A DNA stretch of 64,000 nucleotides from contig NZ_CYZX01000003.1 of the NCBI RefSeq assembly GCF_001405015.1, forward strand, positions 163,782-227,781. Direction: 5' to 3'. This DNA is from Clostridium disporicum (GTDB taxonomy: Bacteria > Bacillota > Clostridia > Clostridiales > Clostridiaceae). The notes beneath the pieces were generated by a model. The model did not search any database. It had not been told where the DNA came from and saw only the letters and a list, made by a program, of their open reading frames with translations. Both the position numbers and the translations under genes were made by a program. The number at the start of each line of letters is the position of its first letter. The first letter of the stretch is position 1. Below, in pieces: positions 9,442 to 17,839 of the stretch.

Positions 9442-10323
9442 TTATTCTTTCATTATTTTTAAAAATTCTATTGCTCCTAATGATAATGGTACTTTCTTCA
9501 AATAACATGCACCTATGCTTCTTTTAGGAATCTTCTCTATAGTATCAATTTCGTATAAATAATTTTTTTCTAAATATTCCTCAGAAAACTCTTTAATTAC
9601 GCAAGCAATTCCTAAATTTATTTTTGCAAACTCTAAAAGTAAATCATACGACCCTAATTCAAAATCCGGTGATAAATTTACACCTTTTGAATTCATAAAA
9701 CTCTCTACATATTTTCTTGAGTTTGATGACTTTTCTAAGAATATTAAAGGTAATTTTGTTAATTCTTCATAAGAAACTTTATCACTTATCAACTTTTTAT
9801 ACTTTTCTCCACAAACAAATATATCTTGTATTTCAGCACAAGGTATTAATTCTAATGAAGAATCATCTATAGGAAAGTTACAAATTGCAATATCTATATC
9901 ACCAGACTTTATATATGAACAAAGCTCGGTTGTTGTGCTATTAATAATCCTTAATTTTATATTTGGATATTTATTATGAAACTTTTCTAAGAAAGATATT
10001 AAGTAATGCTTTGATATTGTATCACCTACTCCTATCTTTAATTCTCCTGTAGAAAGATTTTTAAATTCAAATATCTTCTCTTCCCCTGCTTCAATAAGAG
10101 TTATTGCTGAATTTACATAATCAAAAAGATTCTCTCCTTCAGTAGTAAAAGTTACTCCTTTACGAGTTCTATTAAAAAGACGAATATTCAATTCACTTTC
10201 TAATTGCATTATTGATTGACTAACAGCTGGTTGAGTCATATATAGTTCTTCTGCCGCCTTTGAAAAACTACCACTCTTCCCCACCTGTCTAAAAACTCTA
10301 TATAAGTCTAATTTACCTATCAT
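9442..10323 (-). CDS. LysR-family transcriptional regulator
   Basis: A 293-residue regulator with an N-terminal winged helix-turn-helix (residues about 3-62, with SFSKAAEELYMTQPAVSQSI) and a C-terminal substrate-binding domain of the CysB type. AAGGAG precedes the start by a normal distance. The gene diverges from the CofE-like gene across a 113-base gap, the usual arrangement for a LysR regulator and its target, so it probably controls that gene in response to a small ligand that I cannot name. Confidence 0.9.
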   Translation of the reverse strand: MIGKLDLYRVFRQVGKSGSFSKAAEELYMTQPAVSQSIMQLESELNIRLFNRTRKGVTFTTEGENLFDYVNSAITLIEAGEEKIFEFKNLSTGELKIGVGDTISKHYLISFLEKFHNKYPNIKLRIINSTTTELCSYIKSGDIDIAICNFPIDDSSLELIPCAEIQDIFVCGEKYKKLISDKVSYEELTKLPLIFLEKSSNSRKYVESFMNSKGVNLSPDFELGSYDLLLEFAKINLGIACVIKEFSEEYLEKNYLYEIDTIEKIPKRSIGACYLKKVPLSLGAIEFLKIMKE

Positions 10324-10436
10324 ATAAGTACTCCTTATATCAAATATACAAACTATTTATTTTACTTATATTATATCTAATAGTATATTACAGGTATAGA
10401 AAATTTTTTTAAATTTTACATAAGGGAGAGATTATT

Positions 10437-11630
10437 TTGGAAAGAATTATAGGAACAGTTGTTAGAGGTCTTAGATGTCCAATTGTCAAAGAAGGAGATA
10501 ATATTGAACAAATAGTTGTTGATTCAGTTTTAAAAGCAGTTGAAACAGAAAACTTAACTTTAAATGATAAAGATATAGTAACAGTAACAGAATCAATAGT
10601 TGCACGTGCTCAAGGAAACTACGCTACAATCGATCAAATAGGACAAGATGTTAGTTCTAAATTCGGTGAAGATACAATAGGTGTTATATTCCCTATCTTA
10701 AGTCGTAATAGATTTGCCATATGTTTAAGAGGTATTGCTAAAGGCGCTGCTAAAAAAATAGTTCTAATGTTAAGCTATCCTTCAGATGAGGTTGGTAATC
10801 ACTTAGTCGATTTAGATCTTTTAGATGAAAAAGGAATTAACCCTTGGACTGATGTTTTAACAGAAGCTGAATTCCGTAACCTTTTCGGATATAATAAACA
10901 TACTTTTACTGGTGTTGATTACATAGAATACTACAAATCACTTATAGAAGAATACGGAATAGAGTGTGAAGTTATTTTCTCGAATGACTGTAGAACTATA
11001 TTAAATTACACTAAGAGCGTTCTTACTTGTGATATTCACTCAAGATTTAGAACTAAGAGATTATTAAGAGCTAATGGTGCTGAAAAAGTTTATGGACTAG
11101 ATGATATAATGACTGAATCTATAGACGGCAGTGGTTGTAATAAAACTTATGGTTTACTTGGCTCTAATAAATCAACAGAAGAAACAGTTAAACTTTTCCC
11201 AACTAACTGTCAATTAGTAGTAGATAATATACAAGCTATTTTATATGAAAAGACTGGTAAAAATATTGAAGTTATGATTTACGGAGATGGTGCATTCAAA
11301 GACCCAGTAGGTAAGATTTGGGAACTAGCTGACCCTGTTGTTTCTCCTGCTTATACTTCTGGATTAGAAGGAACACCAAACGAAGTAAAAATTAAATATC
11401 TTGCAGATAATAACTTTGCTAACCTAGAAGGTGAAGAATTAAAGAAAGCTATCTCTGAATATATTGAAAATAAAGATGCTGATTTAACTGGTAACATGGT
11501 TTCTCAAGGAACTACTCCTAGAAGACTTACTGACCTTATAGGCTCATTATCAGATTTAACTTCTGGTAGTGGAGATAAGGGAACACCAATCATCTTCATC
11601 CAAGGTTACTTTGATAATTATACTAAATAG
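10437..11630 (+). CDS. CofE-like (F420-0:gamma-glutamyl ligase domain) protein
   Basis: A 397-residue cytoplasmic protein whose N-terminal half resembles the F420 ligase domain (PF01996): DKDIVTVTESIVARAQG matches the family's 'gDvlvvtekivSkaEG' stretch. CofE adds glutamate to coenzyme F420, but clostridia of this type do not make F420 and no other F420 gene is present here, so it probably ligates an amino acid to something else. The start codon is TTG: GGGAG lies eight bases before it and no better start exists. It has its own terminator. The divergent LysR gene is the likely regulator. Family membership is fairly sure; the substrate is unknown. Confidence 0.7.
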   Translation: MERIIGTVVRGLRCPIVKEGDNIEQIVVDSVLKAVETENLTLNDKDIVTVTESIVARAQGNYATIDQIGQDVSSKFGEDTIGVIFPILSRNRFAICLRGIAKGAAKKIVLMLSYPSDEVGNHLVDLDLLDEKGINPWTDVLTEAEFRNLFGYNKHTFTGVDYIEYYKSLIEEYGIECEVIFSNDCRTILNYTKSVLTCDIHSRFRTKRLLRANGAEKVYGLDDIMTESIDGSGCNKTYGLLGSNKSTEETVKLFPTNCQLVVDNIQAILYEKTGKNIEVMIYGDGAFKDPVGKIWELADPVVSPAYTSGLEGTPNEVKIKYLADNNFANLEGEELKKAISEYIENKDADLTGNMVSQGTTPRRLTDLIGSLSDLTSGSGDKGTPIIFIQGYFDNYTK

Positions 11631-11662
11631 TTTCCATTAAATAATATACAAATATATAAAAT

Positions 11663-11693
11663 AAAGACTGTGTATAGCCGGTCTTTATTTTTT
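11663..11693 (+). terminator. Terminator after the CofE-like gene
   Basis: An 8-bp stem (AAAGACTG/CGGTCTTT, one wobble pair) at 11663-11686 is followed by a T-rich tail on the plus strand. Confidence 0.85.
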
Positions 11694-11755
11694 ATTAAAT
11701 TTATTCTACAAATAAAGATACAAATTCAAACTTTAGAATTTACACAGACTTACTA

Positions 11756-11783
11756 ATGAAAAAAGCCAGCTAAAGCTGACTTT
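11756..11783 (-). terminator. Terminator after the FAD-dependent dehydrogenase gene
   Basis: A 10-bp stem (AAAGYCAGCT/AGCTGRCTTT) with a two-base loop is followed on the minus strand by a T-run. Together with the plus-strand hairpin at 11663 it insulates two convergent genes. Confidence 0.85.
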
Positions 11784-11841
11784 AAATCATTATATTTTCA
11801 GAAACACCATCAGTTTCCTCTTAACTATTAACTTTTATATC

Positions 11842-13248
11842 TTAACTATTTGCTAAGTTTCTTCCCATCATAACTCCCATAGCTGAAGCCATCATTAGAC
11901 CTCTTGTCCAACCTGAAGAATCCCCTAAACAATATAATCCTTTTATATTAGTTTCAAAATTCTTATCAAGTTCTATTTTATTACTATAAAATTTAATCTC
12001 TGGTCCGTAAAGAAGAGTTTCTCTACTTGCAAATCCAGGAACTACAACATCCATAGATTCTATAAAGTTTAAAATATTAGTCATTGTTCTATATGGTATA
12101 GCTGAAGTTAAATCTCCTGCTTCAGCATCTGGAAGAGTATGTTTTATATTTGATTGATATAACTCATGCTCCCATGTTCTCTTACCGTCTAAAATATCAC
12201 CATATCTTTGAACGATAATACTTCCATTTCCAAGCATATTTACAAGTTCAGCAACCTTCTTACCATATTCTATAGGTTTATTGAATGGCTCACAGAAATT
12301 GTGAGAACTTAATATTGCTAAGTTAGTATTTTCTGACTTTTTATTTTTATATGAATGTCCATTTACTATAGCTAAATCATTATCGTAGTTTTCTTGGCTA
12401 ACAAATCCACCTGGGTTTTGACAGAAAGTTCTTACCTTATCGTGGAATGGAGCTGGGTAACCAATAAGCTTTGATTCGTATAAAACATCATTTACACTTT
12501 CCATAACTTCATTTCTAAGCTCAACTCTAACTCCGATATCAACAGTTCCTGCTCTATGATCAATATTATGTTCTAAACACATATCCTTTAACCAATCAGC
12601 ACCTTTTCTACCTGTAGCCACTACTACTTTATCTGCATAAACTTTTTCTTCTATCTTTTTAGTTCTTGAATCAGCTATTAATACACCTTTAATAGCATTG
12701 TCTTCTACTATTAAATTCTTAGCAACTGTATCAAATTTTATTTCAACACCTAATTCTAAAAGGTGATTTTGAATCTTTAAATATATTTGTTGTGCCATTT
12801 CAGTACCTAAATGTCTTATAGGACAATCTACAAGCTTTAAGTTACCTTTAATAGCTTTTCTTCTTATTTCTTTTACTGCTTCGTTATTCCCTACACCTTC
12901 AACTTTAGTATCTGCACCAAAATCTAAATATATTTTATCAGTATAATCAATAAACTCTTGAACTAGGCTTGGTCCCATAAGCTCTGGCAAATCTCCACCT
13001 ACCTCATAGTTTAATGAAAGCTTTCCATCAGAGAAAGCACCTGCTCCTGAAAAACCAGTAGTTATATGACAGTAAGGCTTACATGACACACATACATTAG
13101 TTTTTTCTTTAGGACAAGATCTTTTATCTATTCTTCTTCCCGCCTCAATAAGTAAAATATTCTTTTCTGGGTTTAATGTTTTCGCTTCTAATGCTGTGAA
13201 AATTCCAGATGGACCTGCTCCTACAATTATTACATCATAATTCATCAT
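11842..13248 (-). CDS. FAD-dependent dehydrogenase, COG2509 type
   Basis: A 468-residue flavoprotein. The N-terminal dinucleotide-binding motif is VIIVGAGPSG (residues 7-16), and the C-terminal end has a second FAD contact (GLYCLGDSSGWTRGL). Between them are FAD/NAD-type oxidoreductase segments. Residues 45-60 hold four cysteines (C45, C53, C56, C60), which could bind an Fe-S cluster or zinc. The family (COG2509, 'uncharacterised FAD-dependent dehydrogenase') has no settled substrate. GGAGG lies 6 or 9 bases before two adjacent ATG codons, so the start could be 13248 or 13245. A purine riboswitch aptamer sits directly upstream, so guanine or a related purine probably controls expression. Confidence 0.85.
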   Translation of the reverse strand: MMNYDVIIVGAGPSGIFTALEAKTLNPEKNILLIEAGRRIDKRSCPKEKTNVCVSCKPYCHITTGFSGAGAFSDGKLSLNYEVGGDLPELMGPSLVQEFIDYTDKIYLDFGADTKVEGVGNNEAVKEIRRKAIKGNLKLVDCPIRHLGTEMAQQIYLKIQNHLLELGVEIKFDTVAKNLIVEDNAIKGVLIADSRTKKIEEKVYADKVVVATGRKGADWLKDMCLEHNIDHRAGTVDIGVRVELRNEVMESVNDVLYESKLIGYPAPFHDKVRTFCQNPGGFVSQENYDNDLAIVNGHSYKNKKSENTNLAILSSHNFCEPFNKPIEYGKKVAELVNMLGNGSIIVQRYGDILDGKRTWEHELYQSNIKHTLPDAEAGDLTSAIPYRTMTNILNFIESMDVVVPGFASRETLLYGPEIKFYSNKIELDKNFETNIKGLYCLGDSSGWTRGLMMASAMGVMMGRNLANS

Positions 13249-13264
13249 AAAATACCTCCAACTA

Positions 13265-13333
13265 GCTTATAGTTCAGCTTTTTACGGTAGCTGAGTAGAA
13301 ACATCTAGACCTTATTACCAGAAATATATAAGC
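13265..13333 (-). promoter_or_regulatory. Purine riboswitch aptamer (guanine-type)
   Basis: On the minus strand the P1 arms are GCTTATA and TATAAGC. Between them are the L2 segment AATAAGG, the junction J2/3 GTTTCTAC, the L3 segment CCGTAAA, and a P3 stem TCAGCT/AGCTGA. These are the conserved parts of the purine riboswitch. The base after P3 that reads the ligand (position 74 in the xpt aptamer) is C, which predicts guanine or hypoxanthine rather than adenine. Only 5 bases separate P1 from the GGAGG ribosome binding site and no terminator fits in between, so control is probably at translation. An alternative stem AACTA/TAGTT overlaps the 3' side of P1. Confidence 0.9.
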
Positions 13334-13542
13334 GAATATTTTTAATCTTTATTTAAATTTTGTTCGGTTTTATTATATTACATTTTACGAACGAAATCAA
13401 TATGTTTTTAAATAATATTTGTATTTTTTACAATATCAATTTATATATTCCTTTTATTAAATTATATTGAATTACACTTTAAATTTTTTCTATATATTAT
13501 ATAATATTAAGATAATGATTTTTATTTTGAGAGGTATTTTTT

Positions 13543-14007
13543 ATGAATAATATATTGACTGAAGAAAATATTAAAAAATTAAGAGAAGAGTTAGATTATA
13601 GAATGACTGTAAAGAGAGCTGAAATAGCTAAAGATAAACTTATTGCTGCAGCTCATGGTGACCGTTCAGAAAACGCTGAATATAAAGCTGCTTGTGAAAA
13701 CTATAGAGAAAATGACAACAGAATACAATACTTATTAACTATGATTTCTACAGCAACAGTAGTTGATGATTCTTCATTAGACAAATCAGTATTAGGTATA
13801 AACAGTAAAGCAAGAATTAGATTTATCGAATTTGACGACGAAGATACAATAACTCTTACTACTACTCTTGATGCTAATCCTGAAGATATGCTTATAAGTA
13901 TAGAATCTGATTTAGGAAAAGCACTAGCTGGAAAAAAAGTTGGAGATATTGTTGAAGTAAACGCTCCTGCTGAAAACTATTCAGTTGAAATATTAGAAAT
14001 ACTATAA
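13543..14007 (+). CDS. GreA/GreB-family transcription elongation factor
   Basis: A 154-residue protein with the GreA layout: an N-terminal coiled coil with the conserved tip segment HGDRSENAEYKAA (residues about 39-51), and a C-terminal FKBP-like domain ending SVEILEIL. Gre factors enter the RNA polymerase secondary channel and trigger cleavage of backtracked transcripts. GAGAGG precedes the ATG. It may be a second GreA paralogue, since the main greA of clostridia usually lies beside lysS; that gene is not in this window, so this cannot be settled here. The next gene starts 65 bases downstream. Confidence 0.85.
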   Translation: MNNILTEENIKKLREELDYRMTVKRAEIAKDKLIAAAHGDRSENAEYKAACENYRENDNRIQYLLTMISTATVVDDSSLDKSVLGINSKARIRFIEFDDEDTITLTTTLDANPEDMLISIESDLGKALAGKKVGDIVEVNAPAENYSVEILEIL

Positions 14008-14072
14008 GTGTAAAGCTACGAACGTATGCGAGTAGTGTGTTTCAAATAAAAAATAATAAATGAGGTTTTACT

Positions 14073-14576
14073 ATGGTTGAAATGAATATTAGAGAATTAT
14101 ATGAGGTTGGCACTACTTTTGAATCAGCAGTTGGTCAAGGTACAAAAAGTGAAAGAGCTAGAATACCTAAAAATTATTCGAGAATTAATTTTACAGAAGA
14201 TATGGTTAATTTTTTAGCTAGCTTTGATAAAGAAATTAACTTTCTAATTGCAGGTGAGATTTGGTGTCCAGATTTCCAATTAAATGCCACAGTTTTAAAG
14301 AAGTTTACAGAGATTAATAGTAATTTTGATATGTCTGTAATATCGATGGGCAGAGGTAAAAAGTTCTTATTTCCTATTTTAAATGTTGAAAACATGAAAT
14401 TTCCTGTAATAGTAGTTTTAGATAAAGAATTTAACATTTTAGGTACTTTTGAAGAAAGACCTAATGTAGTTCATGAATCATCTAATTTTGAAGATATAAA
14501 ACTAGATTATTATAAAGGCAGATACTTAATAGATTCTGCTAATGAATTTATAGATATTATGAATAAAGCAAAATAA
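14073..14576 (+). CDS. Thioredoxin-like protein with a single active-site Cys
   Basis: A 167-residue cytoplasmic protein of the Thioredoxin_9 type (PF14595). The active-site position reads EIWCPDFQLN (residues about 68-77): the first cysteine is kept but the second of the usual CxxC pair is Phe, so a normal dithiol cycle is not possible. A cis-proline segment (KFPVIVVLD) is present. TGAGGT lies upstream of the ATG. It shares direction with the Gre-family gene and probably its transcript. The partner protein is unknown. Confidence 0.75.
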   Translation: MVEMNIRELYEVGTTFESAVGQGTKSERARIPKNYSRINFTEDMVNFLASFDKEINFLIAGEIWCPDFQLNATVLKKFTEINSNFDMSVISMGRGKKFLFPILNVENMKFPVIVVLDKEFNILGTFEERPNVVHESSNFEDIKLDYYKGRYLIDSANEFIDIMNKAK

Positions 14577-14596
14577 ATACTTACTTTCTAGCTATA

Positions 14597-14635
14597 AAAA
14601 GAAGCCAAAAGTTTATATATCTTTTAGCTTCTTTT
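14597..14635. terminator. Bidirectional terminator
   Basis: Arms AAAAGAAGCCAAAAG and CTTTTAGCTTCTTTT (one mismatch) enclose a 9-base loop and give T-runs on both strands. It ends the thioredoxin-like gene on the plus strand and the transaldolase gene on the minus strand. Confidence 0.9.
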
Positions 14636-14644
14636 ATTCTTATA

Positions 14645-15292
14645 CTATTTCTTAGGAACGTCTTCCCAATCTTTTAAAAATTTTTCTATTCCTATATCAG
14701 TTAATGGATGTTTAGTCATTTGAATTATTACTTTATAAGGAACTGTTGCTATATGAGCTCCACATCTCGCTGCTTTAGTAACATGAATTGGACTTCTTAT
14801 ACTTGCAGCAATTATTTCTGTTTTTATATCATGTATCTCAAATATCTCAACAATTTCTTTTATTAATTCAATTCCATCCATGCCTATATCATCTAATCTT
14901 CCTAGGAAAGGGCTCACATAAGTAGCTCCTGCCCTTGCAGCAAGTAATGCTTGTGCTGCAGAAAAAATAAGAGTTACATTTGTTTTTACCCCTTTAGATG
15001 ATAATATTTTTGTAGCCTTTAACCCCTCTTCAGTCATTGGAATCTTAATTACTATATTTTTATGAATTTTTACAAGTTCATCTGCTTCTTTAACCATTCC
15101 TTCTGCTTCTGTACTTACAACTTCAGCACTAATAGGTCCATCAACTATATTTGTTATTTCTGTAATAACCTCTTTAAAATCTCTTCCTGATTTTGCAATT
15201 AAGGATGGATTTGTAGTTACTCCACATATAACTCCCATATCATTAGCTTTTTTAATCTCTTCAACTATAGCCGTATCTATAAATAGCTTCAT
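14645..15292 (-). CDS. Transaldolase, TalC type
   Basis: A 215-residue TIM-barrel enzyme of the short transaldolase/fructose-6-phosphate aldolase group. The Schiff-base lysine is K83 in VIKIPMT, and TTNPSLI (26-32) binds substrate. Two positions separate true transaldolases from fructose-6-phosphate aldolases: here SAEVVS has Glu where aldolases have Gln, and SPFLGR has Phe where aldolases have Tyr. Both favour transaldolase, which moves a dihydroxyacetone unit between sugar phosphates in the non-oxidative pentose phosphate pathway. It is a single-gene unit; rpiA lies 7 kb away. Confidence 0.88.
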   Translation of the reverse strand: MKLFIDTAIVEEIKKANDMGVICGVTTNPSLIAKSGRDFKEVITEITNIVDGPISAEVVSTEAEGMVKEADELVKIHKNIVIKIPMTEEGLKATKILSSKGVKTNVTLIFSAAQALLAARAGATYVSPFLGRLDDIGMDGIELIKEIVEIFEIHDIKTEIIAASIRSPIHVTKAARCGAHIATVPYKVIIQMTKHPLTDIGIEKFLKDWEDVPKK

Positions 15293-15444
15293 TCTAACTC
15301 CTCCCTTGAATTAACTTTAATAATTCAATTACAATATATGCAAATACAATAACTTTATACTGAATTCTTGACTTTATAATCCATTATATATTTTATGCAT
15401 ATAGTATACTTACATATATATCTCATTAACTAATCTCTAAAACT

Positions 15445-17355
15445 TTAACCCATATCATATGATTTTATTTCATTTCTAATCCTATCTATGAATCCATCTA
15501 ATTCTACAGAACCTTCATCTCCATTTTTTCTGCTTCTTAAAGCTATATTTTGATTTTCCACTTCTTTTTCTCCAACTATAACTATATATGGTACTCTTTC
15601 ATTTCTTGCTTCTCTTATCTTATAACCTATTTTTTCAGCACGTAAATCTTCTTCAACCCTTATGCCATTATCTAATAATTTATTTTTTACTTCACTTGCA
15701 TAATCATTAAACTTATCCGATATAGGTAAAATCTTAACTTGCACCGGAGCAAGCCATGTTGGGAATTTACCTGCAAAATGCTCAATTAATATTCCAATAA
15801 ATCTTTCTATACTTCCAAAGATTACTCTATGGATAACTATAGGTCTATGCTTCTCCCCATCACTACCTATATAATCAAGTTCAAATCTTTGTGGTAACTG
15901 GAAATCTAATTGTATTGTTCCACATTGCCATGTTCTACCTAAGCTATCTTGAAGATGAAAATCTATCTTTGGTCCATAAAAGGCTCCATCACCTTCATTT
16001 ATTTTATATGGTAAATTTAATTCATCTAGAGCTCCTTTTAATGACCCCTCAGCCATATTCCAATCTTCATCACTTCCCATCGAGTCTTCTGGCCTTGTAG
16101 AAAGCTCAACATTATATTTAAATCCAAATTTTGAATATACTTCATCAATAAGCTCTACGACACCTTTTATTTCAGATTTTATTTGTTCAGGTAACATAAA
16201 AATATGCGCATCATCTTGAGTAAAAGCTCTAACTCTCATAAGTCCATGTAAAGCACCTGAAAGTTCATGTCTATGAACTCTTCCCAGTTCACCTAACCTC
16301 ATTGGAAAATCTCTATATGAATGGACTTCTGATTTATAAACAAGCATTCCACCTGGACAATTCATTGGCTTTAATGCAAATTCCTCTTCATCAATAATTG
16401 AAGTATACATATTTTCTTTATAGTGATACCAATGTCCTGATGTTTCCCAAAGCTTCTTGTTCAACATTATTGGAGTTTCAATTTCTACATATCCAGCTTT
16501 CTGATGAACTTCTCTCCAATAATTTATTAAAGTATTTTTTAAAACAACTCCTTTAGGTAAGAAAAATGGGAATCCTGGCCCCTCTTCTACAAAAGTAAAC
16601 AGTTTTAAATCTTTCCCTAACTTTCTATGATCTCTCTTCTTTGCTTCCTCTAAATTATGAAGATAAGTTTTTAGCTCATCTTTGCTTGCAAAGGCCACAC
16701 CATAAACCCTTTGAAGCATTTTATTTTTTTCATTTCCTCTCCAATAAGCACCTGCTACGGAAGTTAATTTAAATGCTTTTATATACTTAGTTGAATAAAT
16801 ATGAGGCCCTCTACAAAGGTCAATAAATTCACCTTGCTTATATAAAGATATTTTTTCTCCCTCTGGTAAATCACTTATAAGTTCTACCTTATAATCTTCA
16901 CCTCTGTCTTTCATAAGCTTTAAAGCTTCTTCTCTTGATATATCCACTCTTTCAAAACTTAGGTTTTCAGAAATAATATTATTAATTTCTTTTTCAATTT
17001 TATTTAAATCTTCTGCTGTTAACGGTTCTTCTATATCAAAATCATAATAAAACCCATTATCTATTGATGGCCCTATTGCTAATTTTACATTCTTAAATAC
17101 TCTCTTAACTGCTTGAGCCATAACATGTGAAGTAGAATGTCTCATAACTTCAACTGCTTTCTCATCTTCAAATGTTAAAATGTTTACCTCATCATTATTT
17201 TTCAACTTATAACTTAAATCAACTAAGGTTCCATTTACTTCACCTACCACTGCTGATTTAGCTAGATTCTTGCTTAGTGATTTTGCAAGTTCATAAATAT
17301 TAGAACCTTCTTGGACTTCTCTTACTGATCCATCTTTTAATTTTACGTTAATCAT
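15445..17355 (-). CDS. thrS: Threonyl-tRNA synthetase
   Basis: A 636-residue class II synthetase of normal length. In order: TGS domain (about 1-60), second additional/editing domain with HSTSHVMAQAV (from about residue 73, the HxxxH zinc motif), catalytic core with the zinc-binding Cys in MNCPGGM, and a C-terminal anticodon-binding domain. It charges tRNA-Thr and removes mischarged Ser. AGGAGG (17363-17368) decides the ATG start. A Thr-specific T-box leader upstream adjusts expression to the level of uncharged tRNA-Thr. Confidence 0.97.
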   Translation of the reverse strand: MINVKLKDGSVREVQEGSNIYELAKSLSKNLAKSAVVGEVNGTLVDLSYKLKNNDEVNILTFEDEKAVEVMRHSTSHVMAQAVKRVFKNVKLAIGPSIDNGFYYDFDIEEPLTAEDLNKIEKEINNIISENLSFERVDISREEALKLMKDRGEDYKVELISDLPEGEKISLYKQGEFIDLCRGPHIYSTKYIKAFKLTSVAGAYWRGNEKNKMLQRVYGVAFASKDELKTYLHNLEEAKKRDHRKLGKDLKLFTFVEEGPGFPFFLPKGVVLKNTLINYWREVHQKAGYVEIETPIMLNKKLWETSGHWYHYKENMYTSIIDEEEFALKPMNCPGGMLVYKSEVHSYRDFPMRLGELGRVHRHELSGALHGLMRVRAFTQDDAHIFMLPEQIKSEIKGVVELIDEVYSKFGFKYNVELSTRPEDSMGSDEDWNMAEGSLKGALDELNLPYKINEGDGAFYGPKIDFHLQDSLGRTWQCGTIQLDFQLPQRFELDYIGSDGEKHRPIVIHRVIFGSIERFIGILIEHFAGKFPTWLAPVQVKILPISDKFNDYASEVKNKLLDNGIRVEEDLRAEKIGYKIREARNERVPYIVIVGEKEVENQNIALRSRKNGDEGSVELDGFIDRIRNEIKSYDMG

Positions 17356-17387
17356 ACCTCTACCTCCTTAAGTGAGATTAAAAATTT

Positions 17388-17451
17388 CGCCCACAGGGCG
17401 CACATGTAATTTGTTTAATCGAACTTACACCTTCGATTCTAGGAGAAGGTG
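17388..17451 (-). promoter_or_regulatory. Extra structured leader between the T-box terminator and thrS
   Basis: After the T-box terminator about 115 further bases precede thrS. They hold a CACCTTC/GAAGGTG stem (17428-17451) and an overlapping, mutually exclusive AATCGAA/TTCGATT stem (17417-17438). Nearest the start is a compact CGCCC/GGGCG hairpin with a 3-base loop (17388-17400), then AAATTTTT on the transcript. The arrangement looks like a second switch or a weak second terminator 20 bases before the ribosome binding site. Its function is an inference. Confidence 0.45.
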
Positions 17452-17470
17452 ATTCCTATATTAATTTAAA

Positions 17471-17706
17471 ATAAAAAAACATCCATCCCTAACCTTGGGA
17501 CGAATGTTTACATACGTGGTTCCACCCAAATTGAATTACTACAATTCAATTCATCTCTTAAAATTTAACGATTTTCACCGATGATATTTCACCTTTAGAC
17601 TACTAAACCATAGCTCCAGGGTAGTTTTCTTATAGTCATATTTAAGAATGCTTACAGCCGGCGACATTCTCTCTCTTCAAACTGTGCTCTATAGTACTCT
17701 TCCCTT
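17471..17706 (-). promoter_or_regulatory. T-box riboswitch, threonine
   Basis: The T-box sequence GGTGGAACCACG (17515-17526) is near-canonical. It is followed on the minus strand by a 12-bp terminator stem (17478-17489 with 17497-17508) and a run of T. Upstream lies a long stem I with the AGAGAG and GGCTGT elements. The likely specifier codon is ACC (17620-17622) in the segment CTACCCTGGAGC, which encodes Thr and agrees with the downstream gene. Uncharged tRNA-Thr should bind and prevent termination. Confidence 0.95.
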
Positions 17707-17809
17707 TCCTTGCCTATAAATATTAAAACTAATATTATCACTTTTACAATATTTTGTAAATATATATTTTTAAATATTTTATGTTTTAACACCTAATTTT
17801 ATTCAAAAA

Positions 17810-17836
17810 AGAAGTCGCACCTTTAATACGACTTCT
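17810..17836 (-). terminator. Terminator after the MBL-fold lipoprotein gene
   Basis: An 8-bp stem (AGAAGTCG/CGACTTCT) is followed on the minus strand by TTTTTGAAT. Bases 17707-17809 hold the upstream promoter region of thrS. Confidence 0.85.
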
Positions 17837-17839
17837 CTA

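Noticed and set aside
10437..11630. Evidence for coenzyme F420 biosynthesis
   Set aside because: Only one CofE-like domain is present, with no cofC, cofD, cofG or cofH nearby, so a pathway cannot be claimed.
14645..15292. Fructose-6-phosphate aldolase instead of transaldolase
   Set aside because: Glu in SAEVVS and Phe in SPFLGR are the transaldolase-type residues; the aldolase has Gln and Tyr at these places.
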